DNA of 48,186 nucleotides, from positions 1 through 48,186 of the forward strand of contig JANOBD010000137.1 of the NCBI GenBank assembly GCA_031411495.1, written 5' to 3'. The notes under the pieces are model-generated. The model did not search any database. It was given only the letters and a program-made list of their open reading frames with translations, and was not told the DNA's origin. How positions within the stretch are numbered: position 1 is the stretch's first letter; each line of letters opens with the position of its first letter. This document shows, piece by piece, positions 16,289 to 24,968 of the stretch. Source of the stretch: JANOBD01 sp031411495 (GTDB lineage: Bacteria > Planctomycetota > Phycisphaerae > Tepidisphaerales > Tepidisphaeraceae). A program made the position numbers and the translations under genes.

Positions 16289-19200
16289 GTGACCGGAACC
16301 TGCCCGAGCGTCGAACTGCTCGAACGGCTTGCCAGTGGCGAGCCGATCGACGACGGCGTCATCGATCATGCGCAGCATTGCGAATCCTGCCAATGCCGGC
16401 TGCGCGAGATCCGTGCAAACCTCGCGCTCCTGCCCGACCTGGCGATCCTGCGCGCGCCCGCATCAGCGATCTCCGAACCACACCAGGCGATCGAGGGATA
16501 TGAAATCCACGAGACGATCGCCCGCGGGTCCCAGGGGGTCGTGTACCGCGCGACGCAGAAAGCGACGAAGCGCGACGTGGCGATCAAGGTCTTGGCCGGC
16601 GGACGGTTCGCGACGCAGCGACAGCGGATCCGCTTTGAGCGCGAGGTCGAACTGGCGGCGGCGCTGCGGCACGTGAACATCGTCACTTATTTCGACAGCG
16701 GCGCGACGGTCGATGGTCGAAGGTTCTGCGTGATGGAATACGTCAACGGCCGCCCGCTGGATGAGCACCTCCAGGCGCTGCACGCGGCGGGCCGCCCCCT
16801 CGGCGCCGAAGCGATCCTGGAGCTGTTTCTCAAGATCTGCTCGGCCGTCGAGTATGCGCATCAGCGCGGCGTGATCCATCGCGATCTGAAGCCGGCGAAC
16901 ATCCTCATCGACGCCGCCGGCGAGCCGCGCGTGGTCGATTTCGGGCTGGCGCGAACGCTCGAAGCGCTCGGACGCGTCGACGAGCCGACGGTGACGCGCC
17001 CCGGCGAGTTTGCCGGCACGTTCGCTTACGCGTCGCCGGAGCAGACCATGGGCGGCCAGACCGATGTGGACGTACGCTCGGATGTCTACTCCTTGGGTGT
17101 GATCCTCTTCGAGATGCTCACCGCCACGTTGCCTTACAACACCGACGGGCCGCTGTCCGGCGTGATCAAGGCGATCTGCGAGCAGCCGCCACGCTCGCCG
17201 CGGTCGCTCCGGGCCGATGTGGATCACGAGGTCGAGACGATCCTCTTCAAGACGCTCGCGAAGACGCCGGAGCGAAGGTACCAGTCGGTCGGCGCGCTGA
17301 TGCGCGACATCGAGCATCACATCGCCGGCGAACCGATCGATGCGAAGCGCGACAGCCGGTGGTACGTGCTGCGCAAGACGATTCACCGGCACCGATTCGC
17401 GGCATCGGTGGCGTTGCTGGGCGTGGTGATGCTCGCGGCGTTTTCGATCGCGATGTCGCTGGCGTATCGCCGCGCGAGCTCCGCCGAGGCGATTGCCGGC
17501 GCGCGATCCGCCGAACTCGCCGATTCGCTCTCGCGTAGCAACATCGAGCGCGGCCGGGTGCTGTCGGCGTCGGGAAACGTCGCGCTGGCCGAAGAGACGC
17601 TCTGGAAGGAACATCTGAGCCCAAGCAATCACGATTCGGACCTCGCGCCGACGCGCTGGGCCTTGCGCGAGCTGTATTCCCGCAACCCGTGTCTGTTCGA
17701 GGTCGCATTGCCTCCAGAGGCCGCAAACGACAATGCCTGGGCGATCTCGCCGGACAGTTCGCTCGTGCTCGTCGGATATCCCGACTCGAAGCGCGCCGAG
17801 ATCTATCGAACGCACACGGGCGAGCTGGTGTCGCGTCTTGAGCTTGCCGGTCAGGCGCCCGTGCGTGGGTGCACGTTTACCGGCGACAACCAGCGCGTCG
17901 TCGTCGGGCTTTCCGATCAGACGTTTGGCACGTTCGACGTGCGCAGCGGCGCCATCATGCAGCGAAGCAGGCGGCTCGACGCGCTCACGCGACGAATCGT
18001 CACGTCCGACGGCGCCGATCGTGTCGCGGTCTGTCTCGACACAGGCAGGGTGTTGCTCGATCAACTGAGTTCGCCGGGTTCCCCGGGGGAACTCATTACG
18101 CGCGCGGTCGAGGCACGGTCGCTGAGATTTGATTCGAGCGGCAAGCGCCTCGCAATCGGTTTTGCAGACGGCGTGGTCGAGCTCTGGTCGGTCGACAAGC
18201 GAGCACTCCTCAGCCAGGCGCGGACGAGCCGGTCCACCGTGGTGGGTCTCGGCGTCAATTCGCTCACGTTCAGTCCGGATGATCGCCTGCTCATCTCTGC
18301 CGGCGATTCGGGCGATGCGGAGGTCTGGAACGTTGCGGATTTCAGCGCACCGATGGCACCTTCCGACGACGTCGACGCGATCGCCATCGCGATTTCGCCC
18401 GATGGCACATGGTTCGCCTCTGGCGGCAATGACCGCATCGTACGGCTGCGCAATCTACAGACCGGCGAGCGGCGCATCTTCGCGGGGCACACGGGGCCCG
18501 TCCGGCTGATATCGTTCAATGCCGACGGCCCCTTCGTCACGTCGATCGCGAAGGATGGAATTGTCCGGCGCTGGGAGCTGCAACCCAACCTGCTTCGCAC
18601 GCCCCGGCACTCACACAGCATCCTTTGTGCCGATGCAAACGAGGAGCTCAATCTGCTGGTCACCGGTTCCGCCGACCACTCGGTGCTGGTGACGAACCTG
18701 TCTGGCGGATCGGCGCAGCGGTTCGACACCGGCGCGATCGTACACGCGGTCGCGCTTTCGCGCGATGGAACGATCGCCGCCGGCGATCGCGCCGGAAATC
18801 TGCACCTCTGGACGCTCGGCGCCGCTTCGGCAACCGGCGAGCGCCAGGTGCGTTCGGCCACCACGCGACCGGTTCACGACATGGCGATCAACGCGGTGTC
18901 GTTTTCGCCGGAGGGCCGCGTGCTGGCGACGGCAGGGCAGGATGGAAAGCTGCAGCTACACGACGTCGTGGATGAACGCGTCCCGCCGCGACAGCTCTCG
19001 ATCGGCGCCGATCTCTTTTCGTCGCTCGCATTCAGCCCGGACGGAAGCCTGCTCGCCGGCGGCGGCAAGCGGTCCCATGCCGTGCGCCTCTGGGATGTGA
19101 AGTCGGGCCAGGAGCGTGCGCCGCTGGTCGGCCACACCGATATCGTGCGCTGTGTCGAGTTCTCGCGCGATGGGAAGCTCCTCGCCAGCGGTGCGGATGA

Positions 19201-19540
19201 TCAATCGATCCGAATCTGGAATGTCGCAGACGGCAAATGCGTCGCGGTGCTCAAAGGCCAACAGCGATCGGTCTATAGCATCTGCTTTCGCGCCGATGGA
19301 AAACTTCTCGCGAGCGTTGGCGTCGGCGGCGATGTGCGAATCTGGAGCCTCGTCGAGATGCGCCTTCTCGCCAGCTACTCGCCGGGCGATGAAACGCTGC
19401 TTGGCCTCTGGCTCTCCTCCGATGGGTCGCGGCTCTGGATCTGGGGAACCGGTCCGAACCTGTACGAGCTAGACCTGACCCGCGCGGATCGGTACATCGA
19501 AGGAAATCGGACCAACTGGGAGAAGAAGCTGGCGAAATAG
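16289..19540 (+). CDS. Zinc-finger/Ser-Thr kinase/TM/WD40 fusion protein
   Basis: A 1083-residue fusion protein beginning at GTG 16289. Near the N-terminus HAQHCESC fits the HxxxCxxC zinc site of anti-sigma domains. Residues about 71-340 are a Hanks-type kinase: the glycine loop ARGSQGVV, the VAIKVL lysine, HRDLKPAN (H197, D199), DFGLAR (D217) and ASPEQ of the activation segment, all intact. A membrane helix follows (about 370-392), then a coiled region, then roughly ten WD40 repeats to the C-terminus, with units such as LSFSPDDRLLISAGDSGDAEVW. The WD40 propeller would lie outside and the kinase and finger inside. The 4-nt gap to the sigma gene implies that it controls or senses for that sigma factor. 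Confidence 0.93.
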   Translation: MTGTCPSVELLERLASGEPIDDGVIDHAQHCESCQCRLREIRANLALLPDLAILRAPASAISEPHQAIEGYEIHETIARGSQGVVYRATQKATKRDVAIKVLAGGRFATQRQRIRFEREVELAAALRHVNIVTYFDSGATVDGRRFCVMEYVNGRPLDEHLQALHAAGRPLGAEAILELFLKICSAVEYAHQRGVIHRDLKPANILIDAAGEPRVVDFGLARTLEALGRVDEPTVTRPGEFAGTFAYASPEQTMGGQTDVDVRSDVYSLGVILFEMLTATLPYNTDGPLSGVIKAICEQPPRSPRSLRADVDHEVETILFKTLAKTPERRYQSVGALMRDIEHHIAGEPIDAKRDSRWYVLRKTIHRHRFAASVALLGVVMLAAFSIAMSLAYRRASSAEAIAGARSAELADSLSRSNIERGRVLSASGNVALAEETLWKEHLSPSNHDSDLAPTRWALRELYSRNPCLFEVALPPEAANDNAWAISPDSSLVLVGYPDSKRAEIYRTHTGELVSRLELAGQAPVRGCTFTGDNQRVVVGLSDQTFGTFDVRSGAIMQRSRRLDALTRRIVTSDGADRVAVCLDTGRVLLDQLSSPGSPGELITRAVEARSLRFDSSGKRLAIGFADGVVELWSVDKRALLSQARTSRSTVVGLGVNSLTFSPDDRLLISAGDSGDAEVWNVADFSAPMAPSDDVDAIAIAISPDGTWFASGGNDRIVRLRNLQTGERRIFAGHTGPVRLISFNADGPFVTSIAKDGIVRRWELQPNLLRTPRHSHSILCADANEELNLLVTGSADHSVLVTNLSGGSAQRFDTGAIVHAVALSRDGTIAAGDRAGNLHLWTLGAASATGERQVRSATTRPVHDMAINAVSFSPEGRVLATAGQDGKLQLHDVVDERVPPRQLSIGADLFSSLAFSPDGSLLAGGGKRSHAVRLWDVKSGQERAPLVGHTDIVRCVEFSRDGKLLASGADDQSIRIWNVADGKCVAVLKGQQRSVYSICFRADGKLLASVGVGGDVRIWSLVEMRLLASYSPGDETLLGLWLSSDGSRLWIWGTGPNLYELDLTRADRYIEGNRTNWEKKLAK

Positions 19541-19598
19541 CGTACGGCGGTGCGAGCGATCTCGATAGATATTCGACGACCTCGCAGTTCTTCACCGA

Positions 19599-20603
19599 TC
19601 AATAAATCTTCACGCCGACAAGCTGCATCAGGTTCGCCGCGTTGTCGTGATAGATCTTTTGGATCACCTGGTCGGGCAAGGCAAGCCCGTGGAGGCGCGG
19701 TTGGGCGTCCTGTGGAAGATCGGGGTCGTAGATTGGCGTCGTGTCGTTGTACGCCGTCTCCCAGAGTTTTCGGTGCGCCCACCAGCGACTGGCGAGAAAG
19801 TCCCAGTCGCGGGTGTCGCCGCTCACCTGGTCCGATCCCCAGAGCAATCGGTTCTGGTTGCGGATGATGAACTCGCGCATTTCGTCGCGGCGGGCACCGA
19901 CCTCGCGGATGATCCAGCGCGTCGCGCTCAGGTCGAGCACGAGATCCGGGAAGCGGTCGAGCATCGATTGCAGCCGCGCGAGGTCTTCCGGGTTGCCGCC
20001 GAGATGCGCGCCGATCCACGGCGTTCCGCGGCACTCTTCGAGCATGGCTTCCCACATCGCGTAGTGGTGTTCGCGCGTGCCGTAGGTGGGATCCTGCGCG
20101 TACTTGCCGTCGTACCAGAGTTGCGGGTCGCCGACGTGGGTCATGATGATCATGCCGCGGGCGCGGATGTCGGCGATGATCTGCCGGATGCCCGGGCTCT
20201 CGAAGGTGAGGCCGGTGCGCTTGATCGTGCCCGGCGCCATGTGCAGCTTGGCGATGCGCGAGCCGAGGTTGTAGAACGCTTCGAGATGCCGCATCCAGGT
20301 GTCGATGACGTCAGGCTCGGTCAGCCGATACCAGTTCGGCACGGCGATGAAATGCAGTCGATGTCCCCAGCGGCGCTGCAGCAGGAGCGCTTCGTCGAGC
20401 GGGCCCATCGTGAAGAAGAGATCGATGCCGTAGTGATCCGCCGCCTGGAAGAAGAGATCGGCGTGGCGATCGGCGAGGAGGTGGCAATGTGCGTCGATCA
20501 CGCTGCCGCGCACTTTCGCACGCGGCATCGGCCGCCTGTAGGAGACGCCGGTCCGGTTATGTTCCGGGAGGGTGACGCGCTGGTTGTCGGTGGTGGCGGT
20601 CAT
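19599..20603 (-). CDS. Amidohydrolase-2 family metal-dependent hydrolase
   Basis: A 334-residue TIM-barrel hydrolase of the amidohydrolase-related family 2 (aminocarboxymuconate-semialdehyde-decarboxylase type). Metal-site motifs are VIDAHCHLLAD (first strand HxH), THVGDPQLW, IGAHLGGNPE and LLWGSDQVSGD (the aspartate in the last motif). Start ATG 20603 is preferred; the longer frame to 20651 would use TTG and has no ribosome site. No signal peptide is seen. Such enzymes hydrolyse or decarboxylate cyclic or aromatic substrates; the substrate is not clear here, and despite kynureninase elsewhere in the window the gene is 13 kb away, so a link to tryptophan breakdown is not supported. It converges with the kinase gene, 58 nt apart. 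Confidence 0.82.
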   Translation of the reverse strand: MTATTDNQRVTLPEHNRTGVSYRRPMPRAKVRGSVIDAHCHLLADRHADLFFQAADHYGIDLFFTMGPLDEALLLQRRWGHRLHFIAVPNWYRLTEPDVIDTWMRHLEAFYNLGSRIAKLHMAPGTIKRTGLTFESPGIRQIIADIRARGMIIMTHVGDPQLWYDGKYAQDPTYGTREHHYAMWEAMLEECRGTPWIGAHLGGNPEDLARLQSMLDRFPDLVLDLSATRWIIREVGARRDEMREFIIRNQNRLLWGSDQVSGDTRDWDFLASRWWAHRKLWETAYNDTTPIYDPDLPQDAQPRLHGLALPDQVIQKIYHDNAANLMQLVGVKIY

Positions 20604-20736
20604 CTCAAAGTCGATCCGATTTATAAAGGAGCGACCTATAAAGATCGACAAAAGCGAGGCGGAAGGATGAATGCAGGAGCCTGAAAATGCGAATCTGCCC
20701 GCTCGGCAACCACTATTACGCCTTTATGCTTTTCTG

Positions 20737-21762
20737 TTATCCATCCTTTTCGCTCGAATGCCCCGGGAAGAGCTTGGCCGTCGAGTCGATCAGCGTCTTG
20801 CCGACGCACACCGCCGTCGCGGCTTCGGCGAAGCCGGTGGCGATCAATTTGAGTTTGCCTTCGTAGGTGCAGATGTCGCCGGCGGCGAAGACGCGCGGGC
20901 GCGAGGTCTGGCTCAGCCGATCGACGACGATCTGGTTCTTGTCGATGTTCAATCCCCAGTCCTTGATCGGTCCGAGCGCGCTGACGAAGCCGAAGTTGCT
21001 CACCACCTCATCCACTTCGATCAGGGTTTCGGCTTTTGTGCGGTTGTCGAAGACGACGGCGCGGCGGATTTTCTCGTCGCCTTCGAAACTCTTGATCTCG
21101 TGCCAGAGCATCACCTTCGTCTTGGTGGCCATCATCTTCTCGACGCTGTCTTCGTGGGCGCGGAACTTGTCGCGGCGGTGGATGAGCGTCTGTTCGCTGG
21201 TGTAGGGCGCGAGCATGTTCGCCCAGTCGACGGCGCTGTCGCCGCCGCCGAGGATCAGCAGGCGCTTGCCTTTGAAGACGTCCATCGATTTGACGAAGTA
21301 ATGCAGGCCGCGGCCGAGCCATTGGTTGGCGTTCGGGATCGGCACCGGGCGCGGGGTGAAGCTGCCGACGCCGGCCGCGATCAGGACGAGGCGCGCCTTG
21401 TGTTCGCCCTTGCTGGTTTTGAGGGTGAAGATGTGGTCGGACGGATTCGTGTCGAGCGTCAGCACCTGCTCGCCGAGACAAGGCACGGCGCCGAACTGCA
21501 GCCCCTGCTCGACGAGGTTGTTGACGAGGTCCTTGGCCGGGACTTTCGGAAAGCCGGCGACGTCGTAGATGTACTTTTCCGGATAGAGCGCCATGAGCTG
21601 GCCGCCGAGGACTTCGAGCGAGTCGACGATCTTGACCGACATCTGCCGCAGGCCTGCATAGAACGCGGCATAGAGTCCGACAGGGCCGCCGCCGACGATC
21701 AGGAGGTCGACGATTTCATCCGTGCGGACGGCGGTGGAGGGGACGGGGTCGGTCGTGCTCAT
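20737..21762 (-). CDS. Ferredoxin/flavodoxin-NADP reductase, thioredoxin-reductase-like
   Basis: A 341-residue flavoprotein with two dinucleotide-binding folds: LLIVGGGPVGLYAAFYAG (FAD) near the N-terminus and LLILGGGDSAVDWA (NADPH) at about 160. A C-terminal VFAAGDICTYEGKLKLIATG closes the FAD site. The CxxC pair of thioredoxin reductase is absent, which with the size points to the TrxR-like ferredoxin-NADP reductases (Bacillus YumC type). These pass electrons between NADPH and ferredoxin or flavodoxin. Start ATG 21762 is used; the longer frame to 21909 has no support. The leader has no clear ribosome site but holds a hairpin at 21779-21805. Confidence 0.87.
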   Translation of the reverse strand: MSTTDPVPSTAVRTDEIVDLLIVGGGPVGLYAAFYAGLRQMSVKIVDSLEVLGGQLMALYPEKYIYDVAGFPKVPAKDLVNNLVEQGLQFGAVPCLGEQVLTLDTNPSDHIFTLKTSKGEHKARLVLIAAGVGSFTPRPVPIPNANQWLGRGLHYFVKSMDVFKGKRLLILGGGDSAVDWANMLAPYTSEQTLIHRRDKFRAHEDSVEKMMATKTKVMLWHEIKSFEGDEKIRRAVVFDNRTKAETLIEVDEVVSNFGFVSALGPIKDWGLNIDKNQIVVDRLSQTSRPRVFAAGDICTYEGKLKLIATGFAEAATAVCVGKTLIDSTAKLFPGHSSEKDG

Positions 21763-21778
21763 AGGGGCAAGGATCGTA

Positions 21779-21805
21779 GAGATTGCGAGCCCCGGGGGCA
21801 ATCTC
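21779..21805 (-). promoter_or_regulatory. Hairpin just upstream of the reductase gene
   Basis: Arms GAGATTGC (21779-21786) and GCAATCTC (21798-21805) enclose CCCCGGGG, an extra short palindrome. It lies 17-43 nt before the reductase start on the minus strand, so it would form in the 5' leader or act as an operator. The rest of the gap from 21806 to 22041 shows nothing clear. Confidence 0.4.
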
Positions 21806-22041
21806 GTGTGGGTTGGACCACGTTCTGGCGCGCCACACATCGCTTTGTCGATCTCGGTGCAGCAATTTGCAGATGAGGCCTTGACGGTTGGCAAAACGCC
21901 CGTTGTCACACCGGGCCTTCAGGCTCGTTCCGCTCCTCAACACAGGCGGCGTATTCCTCCAGGCCGATCTCGCATACGGCGGCGGAGGGATCTATCTCGC
22001 CGTCGTGCCCGACCGCCGAGTGATGCGATCCAGCGGCATTG

Positions 22042-24129
22042 TCATTGCTGGTGTGCCGGCGGCGTCGAGTTGCGCTGCTTGAGCCTTCGTGCGGCCGCGA
22101 GGTTGCGGGCGACGATCGCCGAATCGGGCGCGAGCGCCTGCGCTTTCTCGAACGTCGCGCTCGCCAGATCGATCTCCCCCAGGCGCGCCAATGCCTGGCC
22201 CAGATCGTTCAACGCATCGACATCGGTCGGCGCGATTTTCAGAATCCGTTCAAAACAGTCGCGCGCGGCAGCCCACTCCTTTCGCGCCAATCCCGTTTTG
22301 CCGAGCTTGCGCAGCGGCGTCGGGTCGTCACCTGCGTAGCGGATGGCCGTGTTCATCGCCGCCAGGTAGCCCGGCAGATCGCCACGCTTGAGCAGGATCG
22401 CACCGCGGTTCATCCACGCGTAGGTGTGCCGAGGATCGATCGCGATCGCGCGGTCGAAAAGCCGCATCGCCTCGTCGAGTCGATCCGCCCCCATTCGAAT
22501 CGAGCCGAGGTTGTTGAGCGCATCGGTCGATTCCGGATCGAGTTCGATCGCGCGAAGGAAATGGGTCTCGGCCTCGTCGCGCCGTCCCAAAGCGAGCAGT
22601 GCGGCGCCGGCCTGCAGATGAGGTTCAGGATCGGTCGGATCGGCATCGACGCCGCGCAAATACCATTCGAGGGCGTCGGCGGCGTCGCCGGCTTCATCGC
22701 GAAGCCGGCCGTTGCCGACGTAGCCGTTGGTTTTGTGCGGGTCAATTTCGAGCACTCGGTCAAAGAGCTGTTTCGCAAGCGCCTTGTCGCCACGCCGGGC
22801 GGCGGCATCCGCGAGATTCGCGAACGCGCCGGCCGCGCGCGGATTGACGCGTGCCGCGTGCGCCCAGAGTGCTTCATCATTTCGCCAGCTCTTCGTCTGA
22901 TCGACACATCGCCACGCGAGCAACGCGAGAATCGGCATGGCAATCACGCTCCAGCAGGGACGCGAGGCGAGGACGAATCCGATTCCCAGTGCCGGTGCCA
23001 GCATCGCGAGATAGACATAACGATCGGCCACGGTGGAGAGCCGCTGGAACGCGAACGGAACGATGCCAAGCACCGGCGCGATTGCGATCAGGAACAGCAC
23101 GCAGCAGGCGATGGCAGTTCGATTGGGGCGATATGCCAGCAGCACGGCGATCGCCGCCGGAACGAGCCAGGCGAAGTAGAAGATCGTTGTAATCCGCGCG
23201 ACCGCCGGCGTGCGCGAGTAATCGGTCGCCAGCGCGAACGGCCAGACCAGTTTGCCGAGATAAAAGGTGATCGCATCGGTTGCGACGAGGGGCCGGTACA
23301 ACAGCGGGCCGGCCGCGGCGCTCGCGTTCTGCTGGAATCCGCGGGTTGCCAGCCAACACGCGATCGCGAGCACGAAGTAACCTGCGAGCCGGACCGCGAT
23401 GCGCCGAATCGGTTGCCGAAGCAGCAGGTAGTCGATCACAACCATCATCAACGGCAGGGCGGCGGCGCTGGGCTTGCTGAGCAGGGCCGCCGCGAAGCAC
23501 GTCGCGCCGGCGAGTTCGAGCGCGATCGCAAAAAGCTTCTGACGATCCCGGGCGAAGGCGTGAAGGTTCAACGTGGCGAGACAGAGGAACGTCGCGAGCA
23601 GCCCGCGGAACTCCGAAATCCACGCGATCGACTCCGCCTGCAGCGGATGCACCGCGAAGAGCACAGCGCCGACCAGCGCGGCCGCGCTCGCGCGCAGCCA
23701 TTGCCGGTGATTCGAGGTCGCCGCCGACCTCACGAGCAGTTGCCACGCAAACACGTAGACCAGGAGAGCGTTCAACGCGTGCGTGACGACATTGAGCCGA
23801 TGCAGATTCACGGGCAGGAACGAGCCTGCTTCGTCGAAGCAACTCGCGTAGACGATCGCCCAGGCGTTGTACGCGATCGGGATGTAGAGCTGGCCGTAGG
23901 ATGCGCGCCAGAACCGAGCGAAACGATCCGGCGAATCGGGTTGGATGAAGGGATTGTTCAGCAGGTGAAGCTGATCGTCCCAGTTGAGCGCTGCGAACGA
24001 AGTCGTATGCCAGAAGAGCGCGATCACGAAACTCAGCAACAACAGCGGCGCGATCGCGAATGAAAAAATGCTGCCCCAGCTTGGCTGGGGCAGCGGCATG
24101 TCATTTGAAGCTCCGAGATCACGTGTCAT
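22042..24129 (-). CDS. Membrane protein with PMT/TMTC-like N-terminus and TPR tail
   Basis: A 695-residue protein with about ten membrane helices in residues 15-400, then tetratricopeptide repeats to the C-terminus (repeat phrases such as YVGNGRLRDEAGDAADALEWYLRG, YAWMNRGAILLKRGDL and ALNDLGQALARLGEIDLAS). The membrane part has LNWDDQLHLLNNPFI after the first helix, like the DD/DE motif in the first extracytoplasmic loop of GT39-type mannosyltransferases and eukaryotic TMTC proteins. A role in transferring sugar from a lipid donor to proteins is plausible but not shown. Start ATG 24129 is chosen because it overlaps the upstream stop as ATGA, giving translational coupling with the secreted unknown. 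Confidence 0.72.
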   Translation of the reverse strand: MTRDLGASNDMPLPQPSWGSIFSFAIAPLLLLSFVIALFWHTTSFAALNWDDQLHLLNNPFIQPDSPDRFARFWRASYGQLYIPIAYNAWAIVYASCFDEAGSFLPVNLHRLNVVTHALNALLVYVFAWQLLVRSAATSNHRQWLRASAAALVGAVLFAVHPLQAESIAWISEFRGLLATFLCLATLNLHAFARDRQKLFAIALELAGATCFAAALLSKPSAAALPLMMVVIDYLLLRQPIRRIAVRLAGYFVLAIACWLATRGFQQNASAAAGPLLYRPLVATDAITFYLGKLVWPFALATDYSRTPAVARITTIFYFAWLVPAAIAVLLAYRPNRTAIACCVLFLIAIAPVLGIVPFAFQRLSTVADRYVYLAMLAPALGIGFVLASRPCWSVIAMPILALLAWRCVDQTKSWRNDEALWAHAARVNPRAAGAFANLADAAARRGDKALAKQLFDRVLEIDPHKTNGYVGNGRLRDEAGDAADALEWYLRGVDADPTDPEPHLQAGAALLALGRRDEAETHFLRAIELDPESTDALNNLGSIRMGADRLDEAMRLFDRAIAIDPRHTYAWMNRGAILLKRGDLPGYLAAMNTAIRYAGDDPTPLRKLGKTGLARKEWAAARDCFERILKIAPTDVDALNDLGQALARLGEIDLASATFEKAQALAPDSAIVARNLAAARRLKQRNSTPPAHQQ

Positions 24130-24764
24130 CGCATGACCCACGACTCGCCGTTCTTCACGACCGGGTCGCCGGCATAGAGCTCATCGCCGCGGACGGTGAA
24201 GTAGAGCTTGAGCGTCTTGCGGAGCACGATCTCTTTGCCGTCCTTGTCGGTCAGCGGTTTTCCGTTGTCGTCCTTGAGGACGGTCGTCTCGCCGCTGAGG
24301 CCGCTGACGTAGATTGTCACCGAGCCGAGTTCCGCTTCGGGCTCCTCCCAGATGGCGACGCCGTACTTGGCCTGATCTTCACCGACGAGGATGCGTCCCT
24401 GGAGGTCCAGCGCCGGCTGGAGCGGCTTGCTGCGCTCGCGCTTGGCGATCGCCTGGAAGACGGAAGCGCTGCGCTCCGAATCCGAACGAATGATCTTGCC
24501 TTCCTTGGTCACCATTTCGAAGGTCGGCAGGAAGACCTGTTCGGTCTGCGTATTGTTGGTCGCGACATAGGTCATGTACCAGTACGCCTTAGGCGAACTC
24601 TGGCCGGGAACCTCGACGACGATTCGGCGCGGCGTCTCGTACTTAAATGCGAGTTCCCAGGTGATGGGATACACGCTCGGTTCGGGGTATCGCGCGGGAG
24701 CGGGAGCGGTGAACGTTGCCGTCGCCAGGAGCCCGACGCTGACTATCATTGGCATCCATCGCAT
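24126..24764 (-). CDS. Secreted protein of unknown function
   Basis: A 212-residue exported protein; residues 1-24 form a signal peptide (MRWMPMIVSVGLL then TAPAPA). The mature part is beta-rich and ends in a repeating charged pattern. It contains KAYWYMTYVATNNTQTEQVFLPTFE, which resembles a short planctomycete protein family I cannot name. ATG 24764 is preferred to the frame start at 24821, since it begins the signal peptide and has GAGGG upstream. It ends with an ATGA overlap with the TPR membrane protein, suggesting that the two act together outside the cytoplasm. No catalytic motif is seen. Confidence 0.6.
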   Translation of the reverse strand: MRWMPMIVSVGLLATATFTAPAPARYPEPSVYPITWELAFKYETPRRIVVEVPGQSSPKAYWYMTYVATNNTQTEQVFLPTFEMVTKEGKIIRSDSERSASVFQAIAKRERSKPLQPALDLQGRILVGEDQAKYGVAIWEEPEAELGSVTIYVSGLSGETTVLKDDNGKPLTDKDGKEIVLRKTLKLYFTVRGDELYAGDPVVKNGESWVMR

Positions 24765-24843
24765 GGTGAAGCCCTCAGGGGTCGAATCATGAGTGTTAAA
24801 ACTCGGCGTGGCCCGCGCCACTGGCCGACAACTCGGCGCCGCG

Positions 24844-24913
24844 CGCCGACTCGTCGGCTTACATCGCCGACTGGTCGGCTTACGTCGCCGACTGGTCGGC
24901 TTACGTCGCCGAC
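24844..24913. repeat. 21-bp tandem repeat, palindromic units
   Basis: Three full units and one partial lie at 24844, 24865, 24886 and 24907. Each holds GCCGAC-TG-GTCGGC (first unit TC for TG), a 6-2-6 inverted repeat, joined by TTACGTC or TTACATC. It fills the divergent gap between the secreted protein gene (start 24764) and the acetyltransferase (start 24969). The helical-phase spacing (two turns of 10.5 bp) would place bound dimers on one face. It may be an operator array or a simple slippage repeat. Confidence 0.85.
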
Positions 24914-24968
24914 AAATCGCGTCGGAACCGGTTGGAGAGTCCGCCGCAACGGACTATCTTTGAGGCGG

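Noticed and set aside
19599..20603. Amidohydrolase as a tryptophan-pathway decarboxylase partner of kynureninase
   Set aside because: The genes are 13 kb apart and the family is broad; there is no sequence support for that substrate.
22039..24063. 674-codon rightward frame antisense to the TPR membrane protein
   Set aside because: Arg/Glu-rich shadow; the leftward frame has membrane helices and TPR repeats.
24844..24913. CRISPR array
   Set aside because: The units are directly joined with no unique spacers, and no cas gene is near.
24060..24968. Upstream extension of the GNAT reading frame
   Set aside because: It passes through the divergent secreted gene and the 21-bp repeats; the supported start is 24969 with TGAGGCGG before it.
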